Shown piece after piece: positions 46,042 through 55,302 of a stretch of 64,000 nt of DNA. Where the stretch lies: NCBI RefSeq assembly GCF_007989625.1, contig NZ_BJUK01000003.1:62001-126000 (forward strand). Direction: 5' to 3'. Position numbers and translations under genes: made by a program. The stretch comes from Bisbaumannia pacifica. GTDB taxonomy: Bacteria; Pseudomonadota; Gammaproteobacteria; Pseudomonadales; Halomonadaceae. Within the stretch, counting starts at the first letter, position 1; every line of letters begins with the position of its first letter. The notes beneath the pieces were generated by a model that had not been told where the DNA came from, did no database searches, and saw only the letters and a list, made by a program, of their open reading frames with translations.

Positions 46042-47823
46042 AGGATCGGCGCCACCGAAGAACCCCGACTCGGTGGCGCGGATCGCCTGCAGGCCGCTGA
46101 CCAGCTCCCGTTCCTGGACCTCATGACCGCGCTCGGCGAGCCCCTCCCGGGTCGCTGCCGGGAAGCGCCCCTCCTCTAGGTAGGCCGGCCCGCCCAGGGT
46201 GATGGCATGGGGCAGGTCCAGGGCCCGCTGGGCATCCAGCCCCCAGTCGAGCATGGCCACCAGTGACCTGGCGGTGTAGTGGATAATCGCCGCGCCACCC
46301 GGCGACCCGAGGCTCGCCACCAGGTCGCCGCTCTCGCCATCGAAGACCAGGGTCGGGCTCATGCTGGAACGGGGGCGCTTGCCCGGCTCCACCCGGTTGG
46401 CGATGGGCACGCCCGCCGCATCGGACGGGACGAAGGAGAAGTCGGTGAGCTCGTTATTGAGCAGGTAGCCCCCGGCGAGCCCGGTGCCGCCATCGGCCAT
46501 GATCCGCGAACCGAAGGCGGACTCGATGGTGGTGGTCATGGCCAGGGCGTTGCCCGCCTCATCGACGATGCTGATATGGCTGGTGCCATACTCCGGCTGG
46601 GTCGGCTGGCTCGCCCAGGCGGTGGTGAGCGGCCCGGGGTGCCCCGGCTCGGCGCCGCCGCTGCCCAGGCTGGCCTCAGTGATCAGCGCGGCGCGCCCTG
46701 CCAGATAGTCCGGATCGAGCATCAGCGACCAGTCGCCGCCGGGGGCGTCTACGAAGTCCGGGTCGGCGATATAACGGTTACGGTCGGCGAAGGCCAGCCG
46801 CGAGGCCTCCAGGAACTGATGCAGCCAGGGCTCGCTGGGCCTGCCCGCCTCGTCCAGGGGGGGCACCGCCGGCAACCGCTCGAGCAGGCCGAGGATCTGC
46901 ATCACCGTCAGATGGCCGGAGGACGGTGGCGGAAAGCCGCAGACTCGATAGGCGCGCCAGGGGCTGCACAGCGCCTCCCGGCGGCGTGCCTCGTAGCCGG
47001 CCAGGTCCGCCAGGCTGAGGCTGCCGGGACGCCCGGCGTGGCCCTGCACCCGCGCCACCAGGTCCTCGGCGATGGGCCCCTGCCGCAAGGCCTCGCTGCC
47101 GTGGGCGGCGATCTCCCGCAGAATGGCCGCCAGGGCCGGGTTGCGCAGGGTCTCGCCTACCGCCAGGGGCTCGCCCCCGGGGTAGTAGAAGGGCCCGGCC
47201 AGGGGATCGTCGCGCAGGGGCTGCTCCGCCGCCAGGCTGTCGTGCAGCCGTCGGCTCACCGGGAACCCCTGCTCCGCCAGGGCGATGGCGGGCTCGAAGA
47301 GGGAGGCCCAGGGCAATTGGCCCTGCTCTCTATGGGCCAGCTCGAGCATCGCCACGGTCCCGGGCGCGCCCACCGAGAGGCCACTGGCGGCGGCGTCCAT
47401 AAAGGGCAAGGGCTCGCCGCGCTCATCCAGGAAGAGGGTCTCGTCCACCGCGGCGGGGGCGGTCTCGCGCCCCCCATAGGCCACCACCGCCTCGCCGTCG
47501 TGATGGACCAGGAAGGCGCCGCCGCCGATACCGCTGGACTGGGGCTCCACCAGGGTCAGCACCATCTGCACGGCGATAGCGGCATCGAGGGCGGAGCCGC
47601 CGGCGCGCAACACCTGATAGCCGGCGTCGGTGGCCAGCGGGTTGGCGGCGGCCACCGCGAAGCGCTGGGTCGCCCAGCCCGGTTTGTCGGTGGTCTCGGA
47701 GGCGACTTCCGGGGCAATGGCGGGCAGATCGTACTGGAAATCGGCCTGGGCGGCGGGGACACTCAAGGACAGCATCAGCGCCGCCGGGACCAGGCGGCGG
47801 CGGGGAAAGCGCATGGCCATCAC
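46012..47823 (-). CDS. ggt: Gamma-glutamyltransferase
   Basis: Periplasmic N-terminal-nucleophile enzyme of 603 residues that cleaves gamma-glutamyl bonds, chiefly of glutathione. A signal peptide ends after about residue 27 (VPAAQA). The precursor cleaves itself before T414 (EYGTSHISIVD), the catalytic nucleophile; R119 (GGRET) contacts the glutamate. GGPAYLEEGRFP and the GSPGG oxyanion segment follow. The start may be either of two close ATGs (MMAM). It faces the GDPD gene with a partial copy of its own tail in between. Confidence 0.94.
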   Translation of the reverse strand: MMAMRFPRRRLVPAALMLSLSVPAAQADFQYDLPAIAPEVASETTDKPGWATQRFAVAAANPLATDAGYQVLRAGGSALDAAIAVQMVLTLVEPQSSGIGGGAFLVHHDGEAVVAYGGRETAPAAVDETLFLDERGEPLPFMDAAASGLSVGAPGTVAMLELAHREQGQLPWASLFEPAIALAEQGFPVSRRLHDSLAAEQPLRDDPLAGPFYYPGGEPLAVGETLRNPALAAILREIAAHGSEALRQGPIAEDLVARVQGHAGRPGSLSLADLAGYEARRREALCSPWRAYRVCGFPPPSSGHLTVMQILGLLERLPAVPPLDEAGRPSEPWLHQFLEASRLAFADRNRYIADPDFVDAPGGDWSLMLDPDYLAGRAALITEASLGSGGAEPGHPGPLTTAWASQPTQPEYGTSHISIVDEAGNALAMTTTIESAFGSRIMADGGTGLAGGYLLNNELTDFSFVPSDAAGVPIANRVEPGKRPRSSMSPTLVFDGESGDLVASLGSPGGAAIIHYTARSLVAMLDWGLDAQRALDLPHAITLGGPAYLEEGRFPAATREGLAERGHEVQERELVSGLQAIRATESGFFGGADPRREGIVMGE

Positions 47824-47906
47824 AACACTCCTTGTCTGGGGATTCGGTCAGGGTATCAGCATAGCCCGACTTCACCGCAAAGGGCCGAGACGAACCACTC
47901 GACACG

Positions 47907-47937
47907 AAAAGGCCCGGGCGACAGCGTCGCCCGGGCC
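47907..47937 (-). terminator. Terminator of ppsA
   Basis: A 12-bp stem GGCCCGGGCGAC/GTCGCCCGGGCC with a 3-base loop, followed on the minus strand by TTTT, about 22 bp after the ppsA stop. Confidence 0.82.
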
Positions 47938-47958
47938 CGATGGAGCCGCCGGAAGGCG

Positions 47959-50331
47959 TTACTCCAGGGTCTCGCCGGCCAGCATAAACCAGGTCTCGAG
48001 CACCGCGTCCGGGTTGAGGGAGACGGAGTCGATGCCCTGTTCCATCAGCCACTTGGCCAGGTCCGGGTGATCGGAGGGCCCCTGGCCGCAGATGCCCACG
48101 TACTTGCCCTGGGCCTTGCAGGCGGCGATGGCCATGGCCAGCAGCTTCTTCACCGCCGGGTTCCGCTCGTCGAAGAGGTGGGCGATGATCCCGGAGTCGC
48201 GATCCAGGCCCAGGGTCAGCTGGGTCAGATCATTGGAGCCGATGGAGAAGCCATCGAAGTGCTCCAGGAACTCCTCGGCGAGCAGCGCATTGGCCGGCAG
48301 CTCGCACATCATGATCACCTTGAGGCCGTTGTCGCCACGCTTGAGGCCGTTGTCGGCGAGCAGCTCGACCACCTGGCGGGCTTCGTCGGGGGTGCGCACG
48401 AAGGGCACCATGATCTCCAGGTTATCCAGGCCCATCTCGTCGCGGACCCGCTTCAGCGCCTGGCACTCCAGCTCGAAGCAGGGCCGGAAGGCGTCGGAGA
48501 TATAGCGGGAGGCGCCACGGAAGCCGAGCATGGGGTTCTCTTCCCCGGGCTCGTAGAGCTTGCCGCCGATCAGGTTCTCGTACTCGTTGGACTTAAAGTC
48601 CGACAGGCGCACGATGACCCGGTTGGGGTAGAAGGCCGCGGCCAGAGTGCTGATCCCCTCCACCAGCTTGTCCACGTAGAAGCTGACCGGGTCGGTGTAG
48701 CCGGCGGTGCGGGCATCGATGGTCTGCTGCAGCTCCAGCGGCAGGGTGTCGTAGTCCAGCAGCGCTTTGGGGTGCACGCCGATCATGCGGTTGATGATGA
48801 ACTCCAGGCGTGCCAGGCCGACCCCGGCATTGGGCAGGCCGGCGAAGCCGAAGGCACGATCCGGGTTGCCCACGTTCATCATGATCTTGAAGGGGATTTC
48901 CGGCATGGCATCGACGCTGGAGGTGCGGCAGTCGAAGTCGAGCAGGCCCTCGTAGACGTGACCGGTATCGCCCTCGGCGCAGGAGACGGTGACCTCGCGG
49001 CCCTCCGCCAGCACCTCGGTGGCATCGCCGCAGCCCACCACCGCCGGGATCCCCAGCTCACGGGCGATGATCGCCGCGTGGCAGGTGCGCCCACCGCGGT
49101 TGGTAACGATGGCCGAGGCACGCTTCATGATCGGTTCCCAGTCCGGGTCGGTCATGTCGGTGACCAGGATATCGCCCTCCTGGACCTTGTCCATCTCCTC
49201 CGGGGAGAGGATCACCCGCACCGCGCCACGGCCGATGCGCTGACCGATGGCACGACCGGTGACCAGGGTGCGCCCCTTCTCCTTGAGCTGGAAGCGCTCC
49301 AGCTTGCCGCCCTCCTGCTGGGAGACCACGGTCTCCGGGCGGGCCTGGACGACGTAGAGCTTGCCGTCGTCGCCGTCGAGGGCCCACTCGATATCCATGG
49401 GGCGCTGGTAGTGCTGTTCGATGATTACCGCCTGGCGGGCCAGGTCCATCACCTGGTCGTCATGGACACAGAAGCGGCCACGCTCGGCCAGCGGCACGTC
49501 CACGGTGGCCACCGACTTGCCGGCGCTGGCATCGTCGGTGTAGACCATCTTGATCAGCTTGGAGCCCAGGTTACGGCGCAGCACCGCCGGGCGACCGGCG
49601 GCCAGCGTCGGCTTGTGGACATAGAACTCGTCGGGGTTGACCGCCCCCTGCACCACCGTCTCGCCGAGACCCCAGGAGGCGGTGACGAAGACGGCGTCAC
49701 GGAAACCGGACTCGGTGTCCAGGGTGAACATCACGCCACTGGCGCCGGTCTCGGAGCGCACCATCTTCTGGATACCGGCGGAGAGCGCCACGTTCTCGTG
49801 GGCATAGCCGCGGTGCACCCGGTAGGAGATGGCGCGATCATTGAACAGCGAGGCGAATACCTCGTGGACGGCGCGCTTGATGTTGTCGAAGCCCTCGATA
49901 TTGAGGAAGGTCTCCTGCTGGCCGGCGAAGGAGGCGTCCGGCAGGTCCTCGGCAGTGGCCGAGGAGCGCACCGCCACCTTGAGGTTGGGGTGCTTGGCGA
50001 GCAGGGCGTCGTAGGCCGCGCGCAGGTGCGTCTCGAAGGTCGGCGGCAGCGGGGTATCGATCACCCACTGGCGAATCTCGGCGCCGACCCGGGCCAGCTC
50101 GGCCACGTCATCCACGTCGAGGCTGGCCAGGGCCGCATTGATGCGTTCGTTGAGGCCCTCGTGGGCGAGGAACTCGCGGTAGGCATGGGCGGTGGTAGCG
50201 AAGCCGCCGGGCACGCTGACGCCGGCCCCGGCCAGATTGGAAATCATCTCCCCCAGGGAGGCATTCTTGCCGCCGACGCGTTCGACATCATCCATGCCGA
50301 GTTGATCGAACCACAGAATGTACTCTTCCAC
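47959..50331 (-). CDS. ppsA: Phosphoenolpyruvate synthase
   Basis: Gluconeogenic enzyme of 790 residues making PEP from pyruvate and ATP. The N-terminal ATP-grasp domain contains KNASLGEM and [17 protein letters not shown]. The phosphohistidine domain has the swivelling His in [19 protein letters not shown] with TCH as PpsR target Thr region, and the TIM barrel has the catalytic Cys in GICGQGPSD. It is divergent from ppsR, its regulator, with an inverted repeat between them. Confidence 0.96.
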   Translation of the reverse strand: MEEYILWFDQLGMDDVERVGGKNASLGEMISNLAGAGVSVPGGFATTAHAYREFLAHEGLNERINAALASLDVDDVAELARVGAEIRQWVIDTPLPPTFETHLRAAYDALLAKHPNLKVAVRSSATAEDLPDASFAGQQETFLNIEGFDNIKRAVHEVFASLFNDRAISYRVHRGYAHENVALSAGIQKMVRSETGASGVMFTLDTESGFRDAVFVTASWGLGETVVQGAVNPDEFYVHKPTLAAGRPAVLRRNLGSKLIKMVYTDDASAGKSVATVDVPLAERGRFCVHDDQVMDLARQAVIIEQHYQRPMDIEWALDGDDGKLYVVQARPETVVSQQEGGKLERFQLKEKGRTLVTGRAIGQRIGRGAVRVILSPEEMDKVQEGDILVTDMTDPDWEPIMKRASAIVTNRGGRTCHAAIIARELGIPAVVGCGDATEVLAEGREVTVSCAEGDTGHVYEGLLDFDCRTSSVDAMPEIPFKIMMNVGNPDRAFGFAGLPNAGVGLARLEFIINRMIGVHPKALLDYDTLPLELQQTIDARTAGYTDPVSFYVDKLVEGISTLAAAFYPNRVIVRLSDFKSNEYENLIGGKLYEPGEENPMLGFRGASRYISDAFRPCFELECQALKRVRDEMGLDNLEIMVPFVRTPDEARQVVELLADNGLKRGDNGLKVIMMCELPANALLAEEFLEHFDGFSIGSNDLTQLTLGLDRDSGIIAHLFDERNPAVKKLLAMAIAACKAQGKYVGICGQGPSDHPDLAKWLMEQGIDSVSLNPDAVLETWFMLAGETLE

Positions 50332-50393
50332 GCGACCCCCTTATTCCTTGCGACGCCCGAAAGGCGGGCACCTTGACTAGAGGGCTTCACCCT

Positions 50394-50422
50394 ACCAATG
50401 GCGGGACGCCTACGCCATTGGT
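50394..50422. promoter_or_regulatory. Inverted repeat between ppsA and ppsR
   Basis: Perfect 10-bp arms ACCAATGGCG (50394-50403) and CGCCATTGGT (50413-50422) with a 9-bp spacer, 62 bp before ppsA. It could be a shared operator of the divergent pair or an RNA hairpin in a leader. The following TTTTTT (50445) is on the wrong side for a simple terminator of ppsA. Confidence 0.45.
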
Positions 50423-50542
50423 CTAACAGCGAAGTCACTGAAGATTTTTTACAACAATCGCCCTTTTGCGGCGATTCTTGTAGTTGCCGGCCGGGCCGCC
50501 AGCCGGGACAATCGGGAAAATTCCCTGCCATGAGTCCTCCGC

Positions 50543-51376
50543 ATGCCACGTACCGCCTTCTTTATCTCCGACGGCACCGGCATCACCGCCGAAACCCTGG
50601 GCCGCAGCCTGCTGGCCCAGTTCGAGAACGTCGAGATCCGCATGGTCACCAAGCCCTATATCGACAGCCCCGACAAGGCACGCTCCCTGGTCGCGGTGAT
50701 CGAGGCGGCGGCGGTCCGCGACGGCGAACAACCCATCGTCATCGACACCATCGTCGACAACGAGATTCGCTCCATCATCAGCACCGCCCCGGGCTTCAAG
50801 GTGGACATCTTCTCCACCTTCCTGGCGCCCCTGGAGGAGGAACTGGCCACCCACTCCACCTACACGGTGGGACGCACCCACTCCATCGGTCACGATGGGG
50901 TCTATATGAATCGCATCGATTCGGTGCACTTCGCCCTGGACAACGACGACGGCGCCCGTACCCACCAGTACGACAAGGCGGACGTGATCCTGGTGGGGGT
51001 CTCGCGCTGCGGCAAGACGCCCACCTCCCTCTACCTGGCGCTGCAGTTCGGCATCCGCGCCGCCAACTATCCGCTCACCGAGGACGATCAGGACGAGGAC
51101 GGCACCCTCAAGCTGCCCCGCTGCCTGGCCCCCCATCGCCACAAGCTGTTCGGCCTGACCATCGACCCGCGGCGCCTGGCGGCGATCCGCAGCGAACGCC
51201 GCCCCAATAGCCGCTACTGCTCCATCGACCAGTGCACCCAGGAGGTCCAGCAGGCCGAGGCCCTCTACCGGCAGATGCATATCCCGCATATCGACACCAC
51301 CCGTTTCTCCATCGAGGAGATTTCCACCCGGATGATCGCCGAGACCGGCCTGCAGCGGCGCTTCTCGCCCCGTTAG
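50543..51376 (+). CDS. ppsR: PEP synthase regulatory kinase/phosphorylase PpsR
   Basis: A 277-residue DUF299 protein that inactivates PpsA by ADP-dependent threonine phosphorylation and reverses it by phosphorolysis. The N-terminus [15 protein letters not shown] is characteristic, and the P-loop is GVSRCGKT (152-159). It is the last core gene before the accessory region; the IS scar starts right after its stop. Confidence 0.95.
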   Translation: MPRTAFFISDGTGITAETLGRSLLAQFENVEIRMVTKPYIDSPDKARSLVAVIEAAAVRDGEQPIVIDTIVDNEIRSIISTAPGFKVDIFSTFLAPLEEELATHSTYTVGRTHSIGHDGVYMNRIDSVHFALDNDDGARTHQYDKADVILVGVSRCGKTPTSLYLALQFGIRAANYPLTEDDQDEDGTLKLPRCLAPHRHKLFGLTIDPRRLAAIRSERRPNSRYCSIDQCTQEVQQAEALYRQMHIPHIDTTRFSIEEISTRMIAETGLQRRFSPR

Positions 51377-51734
51377 GAACCAATCCCATGGTGGCTAGCC
51401 GTTTCAGGAGCCACTGGGATGCTATGTTCATAGCACTTGCTAGGCTCGCGATGCAGGCGACAATAAGTGGCTCCGGAGCCTCTTCGTCACGGAACCGCCG
51501 CAGCCACTTGTAAACTGTTGCAAACACTGGCGCCTGAGCGGACTACTCTAACTGGAGCCCTTCGTTCAGGCTTCGGTGGACCAGCAGGACCCGACCATGG
51601 AGCTTCAAACTTCCATGTTTATGATTGCTCATCCGGACCTCTCGGGAGACCAGACCTCCAGCTCTCCAAGCAGACTCCGGATGAACAACCTACAGTGAGG
51701 TCGCATCCAGGAGTCCCATAGCATTTAGCCTTGC
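51377..51734 (-). mobile_element. Scar with a broken IS481-like transposase fragment
   Basis: No intact gene in 358 bp. On the minus strand, 51545 to about 51460 encodes SAQAPVFATVYKWLRRFRDE, which resembles the N-terminal HTH of IS481-type transposases (usually SxxTVYKWLRRFRDEG). An in-frame TAG stands directly before it and the frame then loses similarity, so it is a dead remnant. CCCATGGTGGCT (51391) and AGCCACTGGG (51413) form an inverted pair at the left edge. The segment marks the border between core genes and the biosynthetic cluster. Confidence 0.6.
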
Positions 51735-52835
51735 TCAATAATCCATTGAGCCGATCCGTTCATCGAAAACCAGCAGCAAACTTAAGAGAAAGAAACTAGA
51801 GCAGGCCGACTCAACCAACACCTCCCCTTCGCGGGTATGGTAGTGCATGCCACCGAAGAGTCCCGGTGTCCTGCCACCAATCTTGAGGTGTTGGCTACGC
51901 AGTACCGCCGAAAGCAGTCGTTTGGCATGCTTACGCCAAGGCTCGGCCTGACCGAGCAAATCGTCGAGGCCAAGCATGGCCAGGGCCGCGATCACCGCGG
52001 CTGAGGGGTCGTCGCCCGCGCCAGCATGATCCAGGCGATTCTCCGGCAACGACTCAGGACGAGATTCCAACCAGTACTCGCAGGCCCGCCGAGCGCCGTT
52101 CAAGAAAGGCTCGCCATAAAGCCTGGCAGCCTGTACTAGCCCTAGCATGGCCCAAGCCTGCCCCCTCGACCATACTCCCGCGACTCCCTCCCCCACCATC
52201 AGCCCTTGACGATAGCAGGCACGCTCGTGCCAGGCCCCCCCTTCTGTACCACAGGCATCAAATGTGCTCTGCAGATGATGCCAAGACACTTCACGAAATC
52301 TCCCGTGGGCATTTCGAGCCAGTAACCGCAGCGTCGCAGCCAGAGGGTCGACAGTGACGCACGCCTTACCCTCCAGCCCGCCCCCCATATCGCTCCCCTG
52401 TGGGATAAACCCCAGCTCAGGGTCGAAAGCGCGGGTCAACTCCTCACCCGCTCGCTCGAGCCGCCGGCATGCCTCGGGATCCTCGAACCATAGTGCTCCT
52501 GGCCCAGCACCGTACCAAAAGACCATGCTGCGGTTGAGCGTCCTGACGTGCAGTTTGGAATCGAGCCGTCGTCCGATACGCCTCGCCTTATCACAATCCC
52601 CGCCAACTCCGGTAACTCGAGCCCGTAGCCACCATAGTCCGGCCCAGAAGCCACCCAACCAAGAACCGCCTCTCGAAACCACCCAACCCTCATCCGAACC
52701 CGGTAAATACAGAGGGAAGTCGTCGCCGCAGGCCCGCTCAATGATCTCGAGGCGTTGCAACAGCGCGTCAATGGCGCTGGCGACTTCCACCTGGCTGAGG
52801 TCAGTAGGCGGAAAGTCATGTGATTCACTGTTCAT
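51735..52835 (-). CDS. GH88-like (alpha/alpha)6-barrel protein
   Basis: A 366-residue protein without signal peptide. GSWLGGFWAGLWWLRAR near 57-73, FGGMHYHTRE near the end and especially VAGVWSRGQAWAMLGLVQAA match the unsaturated glucuronyl hydrolase / GH88-GH105 fold. These enzymes remove 4,5-unsaturated uronates by hydration. Its ATG overlaps the stop of the MFS gene (ATGA), making it the last gene of the cluster. Codon choice and GC look less extreme than in core genes. Role in the pathway, perhaps sugar removal from a masked product, is guesswork. Confidence 0.7.
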   Translation of the reverse strand: MNSESHDFPPTDLSQVEVASAIDALLQRLEIIERACGDDFPLYLPGSDEGWVVSRGGSWLGGFWAGLWWLRARVTGVGGDCDKARRIGRRLDSKLHVRTLNRSMVFWYGAGPGALWFEDPEACRRLERAGEELTRAFDPELGFIPQGSDMGGGLEGKACVTVDPLAATLRLLARNAHGRFREVSWHHLQSTFDACGTEGGAWHERACYRQGLMVGEGVAGVWSRGQAWAMLGLVQAARLYGEPFLNGARRACEYWLESRPESLPENRLDHAGAGDDPSAAVIAALAMLGLDDLLGQAEPWRKHAKRLLSAVLRSQHLKIGGRTPGLFGGMHYHTREGEVLVESACSSFFLLSLLLVFDERIGSMDY

Positions 52836-54064
52836 TTCACCCCCACCGCACGGGATGGCTCCTCACCCCCCCTGTTGAAAGAATGCCGCACCCACGCCAG
52901 CCACAGTGCCAGTAGCACGCCCAATGCTAAAACACCAATCAGCGCGGCCCAGGCGCCAGCGAAGCCCCAGGGTCCGACCGAGAGCGCACCGAAGCTCGGC
53001 GGACCGAAGGCGAAGCCGCCGAAGAAGCCTACCGACAACAAGCCCGCCGAGGTGGCCGGAGCACCGAAGGCGCGGTCGCGCAACAGCATGCTCATGGCGA
53101 TGGCATTGGTGGCCACCGCCGTCAGGCCGACGCCGATGGTCCCGGTCCAGAGCATCCAGTGCCGCTCGGGCGTCGCCTGCGCGGTCACGCCGATGGCACA
53201 GGCGGCTAGGACCAGGAGGAGCAGCAGCAGCCAGGATTCGTCGCGCATTCGCCCGCCGATGGGGGTGAGCACCACGCGGGCGAGGATGCCCATCACGCCG
53301 AACACCGCCACCAGGCCGCCGGCCACCACCGAGGACATGCCCTGGCGGGTGGCGAACACGCCGAGAAAGGTGATGTAGGCCGATAGCACGACGCCCGCAC
53401 AGAGCTGGATCGCCATTAGCAGCGCCAGCATCCGACTGGGCCGGGTCAGGCCGGAGCTGGCCGGCTTGCCCGCTGCTACCTTAGGCGCGATGCGCGGTGC
53501 GCCCAGGGCCAGCAGCAGACCCAGCGGCACCAGCAGCAACAGAGCCGCACGCCAGCCGAACTGCTGGGCGATGCCAGGAAGCACCAGCCCGGCGAACAGT
53601 GCCGCGACCTGCACCCCCGCTTGCTTCACCCCCACCACCGCCGCCTTCTTCTGCGGCGGCACCCGTTCGGCGATCAACAGGTTGGTCGCCGGGTTGGACA
53701 GCGCCTGGGCGATGCCGCACACAGCCACCGCCAGCACCACCCCGCCGAAAGTGGGTGCCACCGCGATCAGGCCGTAGGCCAGGGTCGCCACCAGAAACAG
53801 TAGCGCCAGCGCACGCCGGGAGCCCAGGCGATTGACCAGCGGCCCGGCCCACAGCGACAGCAGCGCGGCGAAGCCGAAGGCGCTCATGGTCAGATAGCCG
53901 AGCCAGCCAGGCGCCACGCCCAGGTCCGCTACCAGGAACGGCCCGAGGGTTCCGATCGCGTAGAAGATCAGCATCGGCAGCGCCATCGCGCCGGTCATCA
54001 CGGTGCGCAGCAGGAAGGCGTCCAGCGCGCTGTCGGCGGCCGATGGGGATACGTTGAGGGTCAT
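52832..54064 (-). CDS. MFS transporter, probable product exporter
   Basis: A 410-residue membrane protein with about 12 hydrophobic helices and the loop motif GPLVNRLGSRRALAL between helices 2 and 3. The second copy-like loop GGRMRDES is between helices 8 and 9. In this context it most likely exports the pathway product or gives self-resistance. The ATG at 54064 begins MTLNVSPSA, 13 bp after the acyl-CoA dehydrogenase stop. Its stop overlaps the GH88-like start. Confidence 0.82.
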   Translation of the reverse strand: MTLNVSPSAADSALDAFLLRTVMTGAMALPMLIFYAIGTLGPFLVADLGVAPGWLGYLTMSAFGFAALLSLWAGPLVNRLGSRRALALLFLVATLAYGLIAVAPTFGGVVLAVAVCGIAQALSNPATNLLIAERVPPQKKAAVVGVKQAGVQVAALFAGLVLPGIAQQFGWRAALLLLVPLGLLLALGAPRIAPKVAAGKPASSGLTRPSRMLALLMAIQLCAGVVLSAYITFLGVFATRQGMSSVVAGGLVAVFGVMGILARVVLTPIGGRMRDESWLLLLLLVLAACAIGVTAQATPERHWMLWTGTIGVGLTAVATNAIAMSMLLRDRAFGAPATSAGLLSVGFFGGFAFGPPSFGALSVGPWGFAGAWAALIGVLALGVLLALWLAWVRHSFNRGGEEPSRAVGVK

Positions 54065-54077
54065 AGCATTACCTCGT

Positions 54078-55292
54078 TCACTGCGCTGCCGGGATTCCGG
54101 ACAGCGACGGCCAGTCGAAATCCAGGGTGTCCGCGTCCTGATAGGCATCCAGCAAGCGACGGCCGACCGCGCTGACCAGGGCGTCGTCGGTGCCATCGAG
54201 GATGTGCGTGGCACGCGCCGCCCGGTAAATACCGGACAGCGGCGTCAGGCTGCTCAGTCCCTCGGCACCGTACAGCTGGATCGCCGAGTCCACCGCACGG
54301 CTGAGTGCCTGGGAGGCAGCGACCTTGGCCACGTTGACCTCGATGGTGTTGGCCACCCCGGCATCGAACTTGCGAGCTGCGTCGCGCAGCAGGCCACGGG
54401 CGCTGGCGATGGCCTGGTAGGCCTCGAACACGCGCAGGCGCACCAGTTGCTTGTCGCTCAGCCGCACCTGTTCGCCGCGCGCCGAACGGACGCGCGTGCA
54501 CATCAGGTCGAAGCAGCGCTGCGCCAGGCCCAGCCAATGTACGGCACGCAGCAGGCGGCCAAGTCCGAGGCGCTCTTGCATCAGCGCCAGGCCGGCGCCG
54601 GGCTGGCCGAGCAGGTTGTGCCGGGGCACGCGCACGCCATCGAAGACGATCTCACACTGGCCCTGGAAGCGGCCGAGGATGTCCATCTCGCGGGCGATGG
54701 TGAAGCCGGGGGCACCGGAGGGCACCAGGATCATCGACAGCGCCCCACCCACTCCAGCGCCGTCGGTGCGCGCCACCACGGTAACGAAGGTGGCTCGGTC
54801 GGCGCGGCAGATGAACCACTTGCGCCCGTCCAAGCGCCAGTGATCACCCTGCGCCGTGGCGGTGGCGGCGATGGTCGCCGGGATCGAGCCGCTGCTGTCC
54901 GGCTCGGACATGCCATAGGCGGACACTCCCTCCCCGGAGAGCAGCGGCGCGAGGAAGGCGGCGCGGATTTCCGGGCCGCCGTGGCGCGTCAGCATGTGCG
55001 TATCGAGGGCGAGTTCCGTGCCGAAGATCGCACCGCCGTACTCGGAGCGTCCCTCCTGCTCGGCCACCGCCAGGTATGCCTCCAGGCTGCTCATCCGGCC
55101 TGGATAGAAGATCCCCCTCAGCTCCTGCTCGCGGGCGGCGGCGATCAGTTCTTCCTGGCAGGCCCTGGCGATCTCGCGTGGGCCGGACAGCTCGGCCTCG
55201 CGGGGTAGGATTCGCTCGTCGACGAACGCCCGTACCCGCTTCGCCAGTTTCTGTGCGTCCTCGGCGGGACGCGAGCGCAATGGCTGGTTCAT
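54078..55292 (-). CDS. Acyl-CoA dehydrogenase family protein
   Basis: A 404-residue flavoprotein. YGMSEPDSSGS (126-136) is the FAD/substrate signature and WRLDGRKWFICRA the following strand. The C-terminal motif is YRAARATHILDGTDDAL. The base position holds D366 in LDGT, where most members have Glu in YEGT; Asp occurs in ACAD10/11-like members. It would introduce a double bond into an acyl thioester of the pathway, a step comparable to TamP in tambjamine synthesis. The ATG at 55292 follows GAGGAG and lies just inside the spacing after the ligase gene. Confidence 0.85.
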   Translation of the reverse strand: MNQPLRSRPAEDAQKLAKRVRAFVDERILPREAELSGPREIARACQEELIAAAREQELRGIFYPGRMSSLEAYLAVAEQEGRSEYGGAIFGTELALDTHMLTRHGGPEIRAAFLAPLLSGEGVSAYGMSEPDSSGSIPATIAATATAQGDHWRLDGRKWFICRADRATFVTVVARTDGAGVGGALSMILVPSGAPGFTIAREMDILGRFQGQCEIVFDGVRVPRHNLLGQPGAGLALMQERLGLGRLLRAVHWLGLAQRCFDLMCTRVRSARGEQVRLSDKQLVRLRVFEAYQAIASARGLLRDAARKFDAGVANTIEVNVAKVAASQALSRAVDSAIQLYGAEGLSSLTPLSGIYRAARATHILDGTDDALVSAVGRRLLDAYQDADTLDFDWPSLSGIPAAQ

Positions 55293-55302
55293 GCTCGACT
55301 CC

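Noticed and set aside
46279-50376. A very long plus-strand open frame (1365 codons) across ggt and ppsA
   Set aside because: It is the complementary frame of two well-recognised minus-strand genes; its protein is low in complexity (rich in Gly, His, Leu) and has no family features. High GC creates such frames here.
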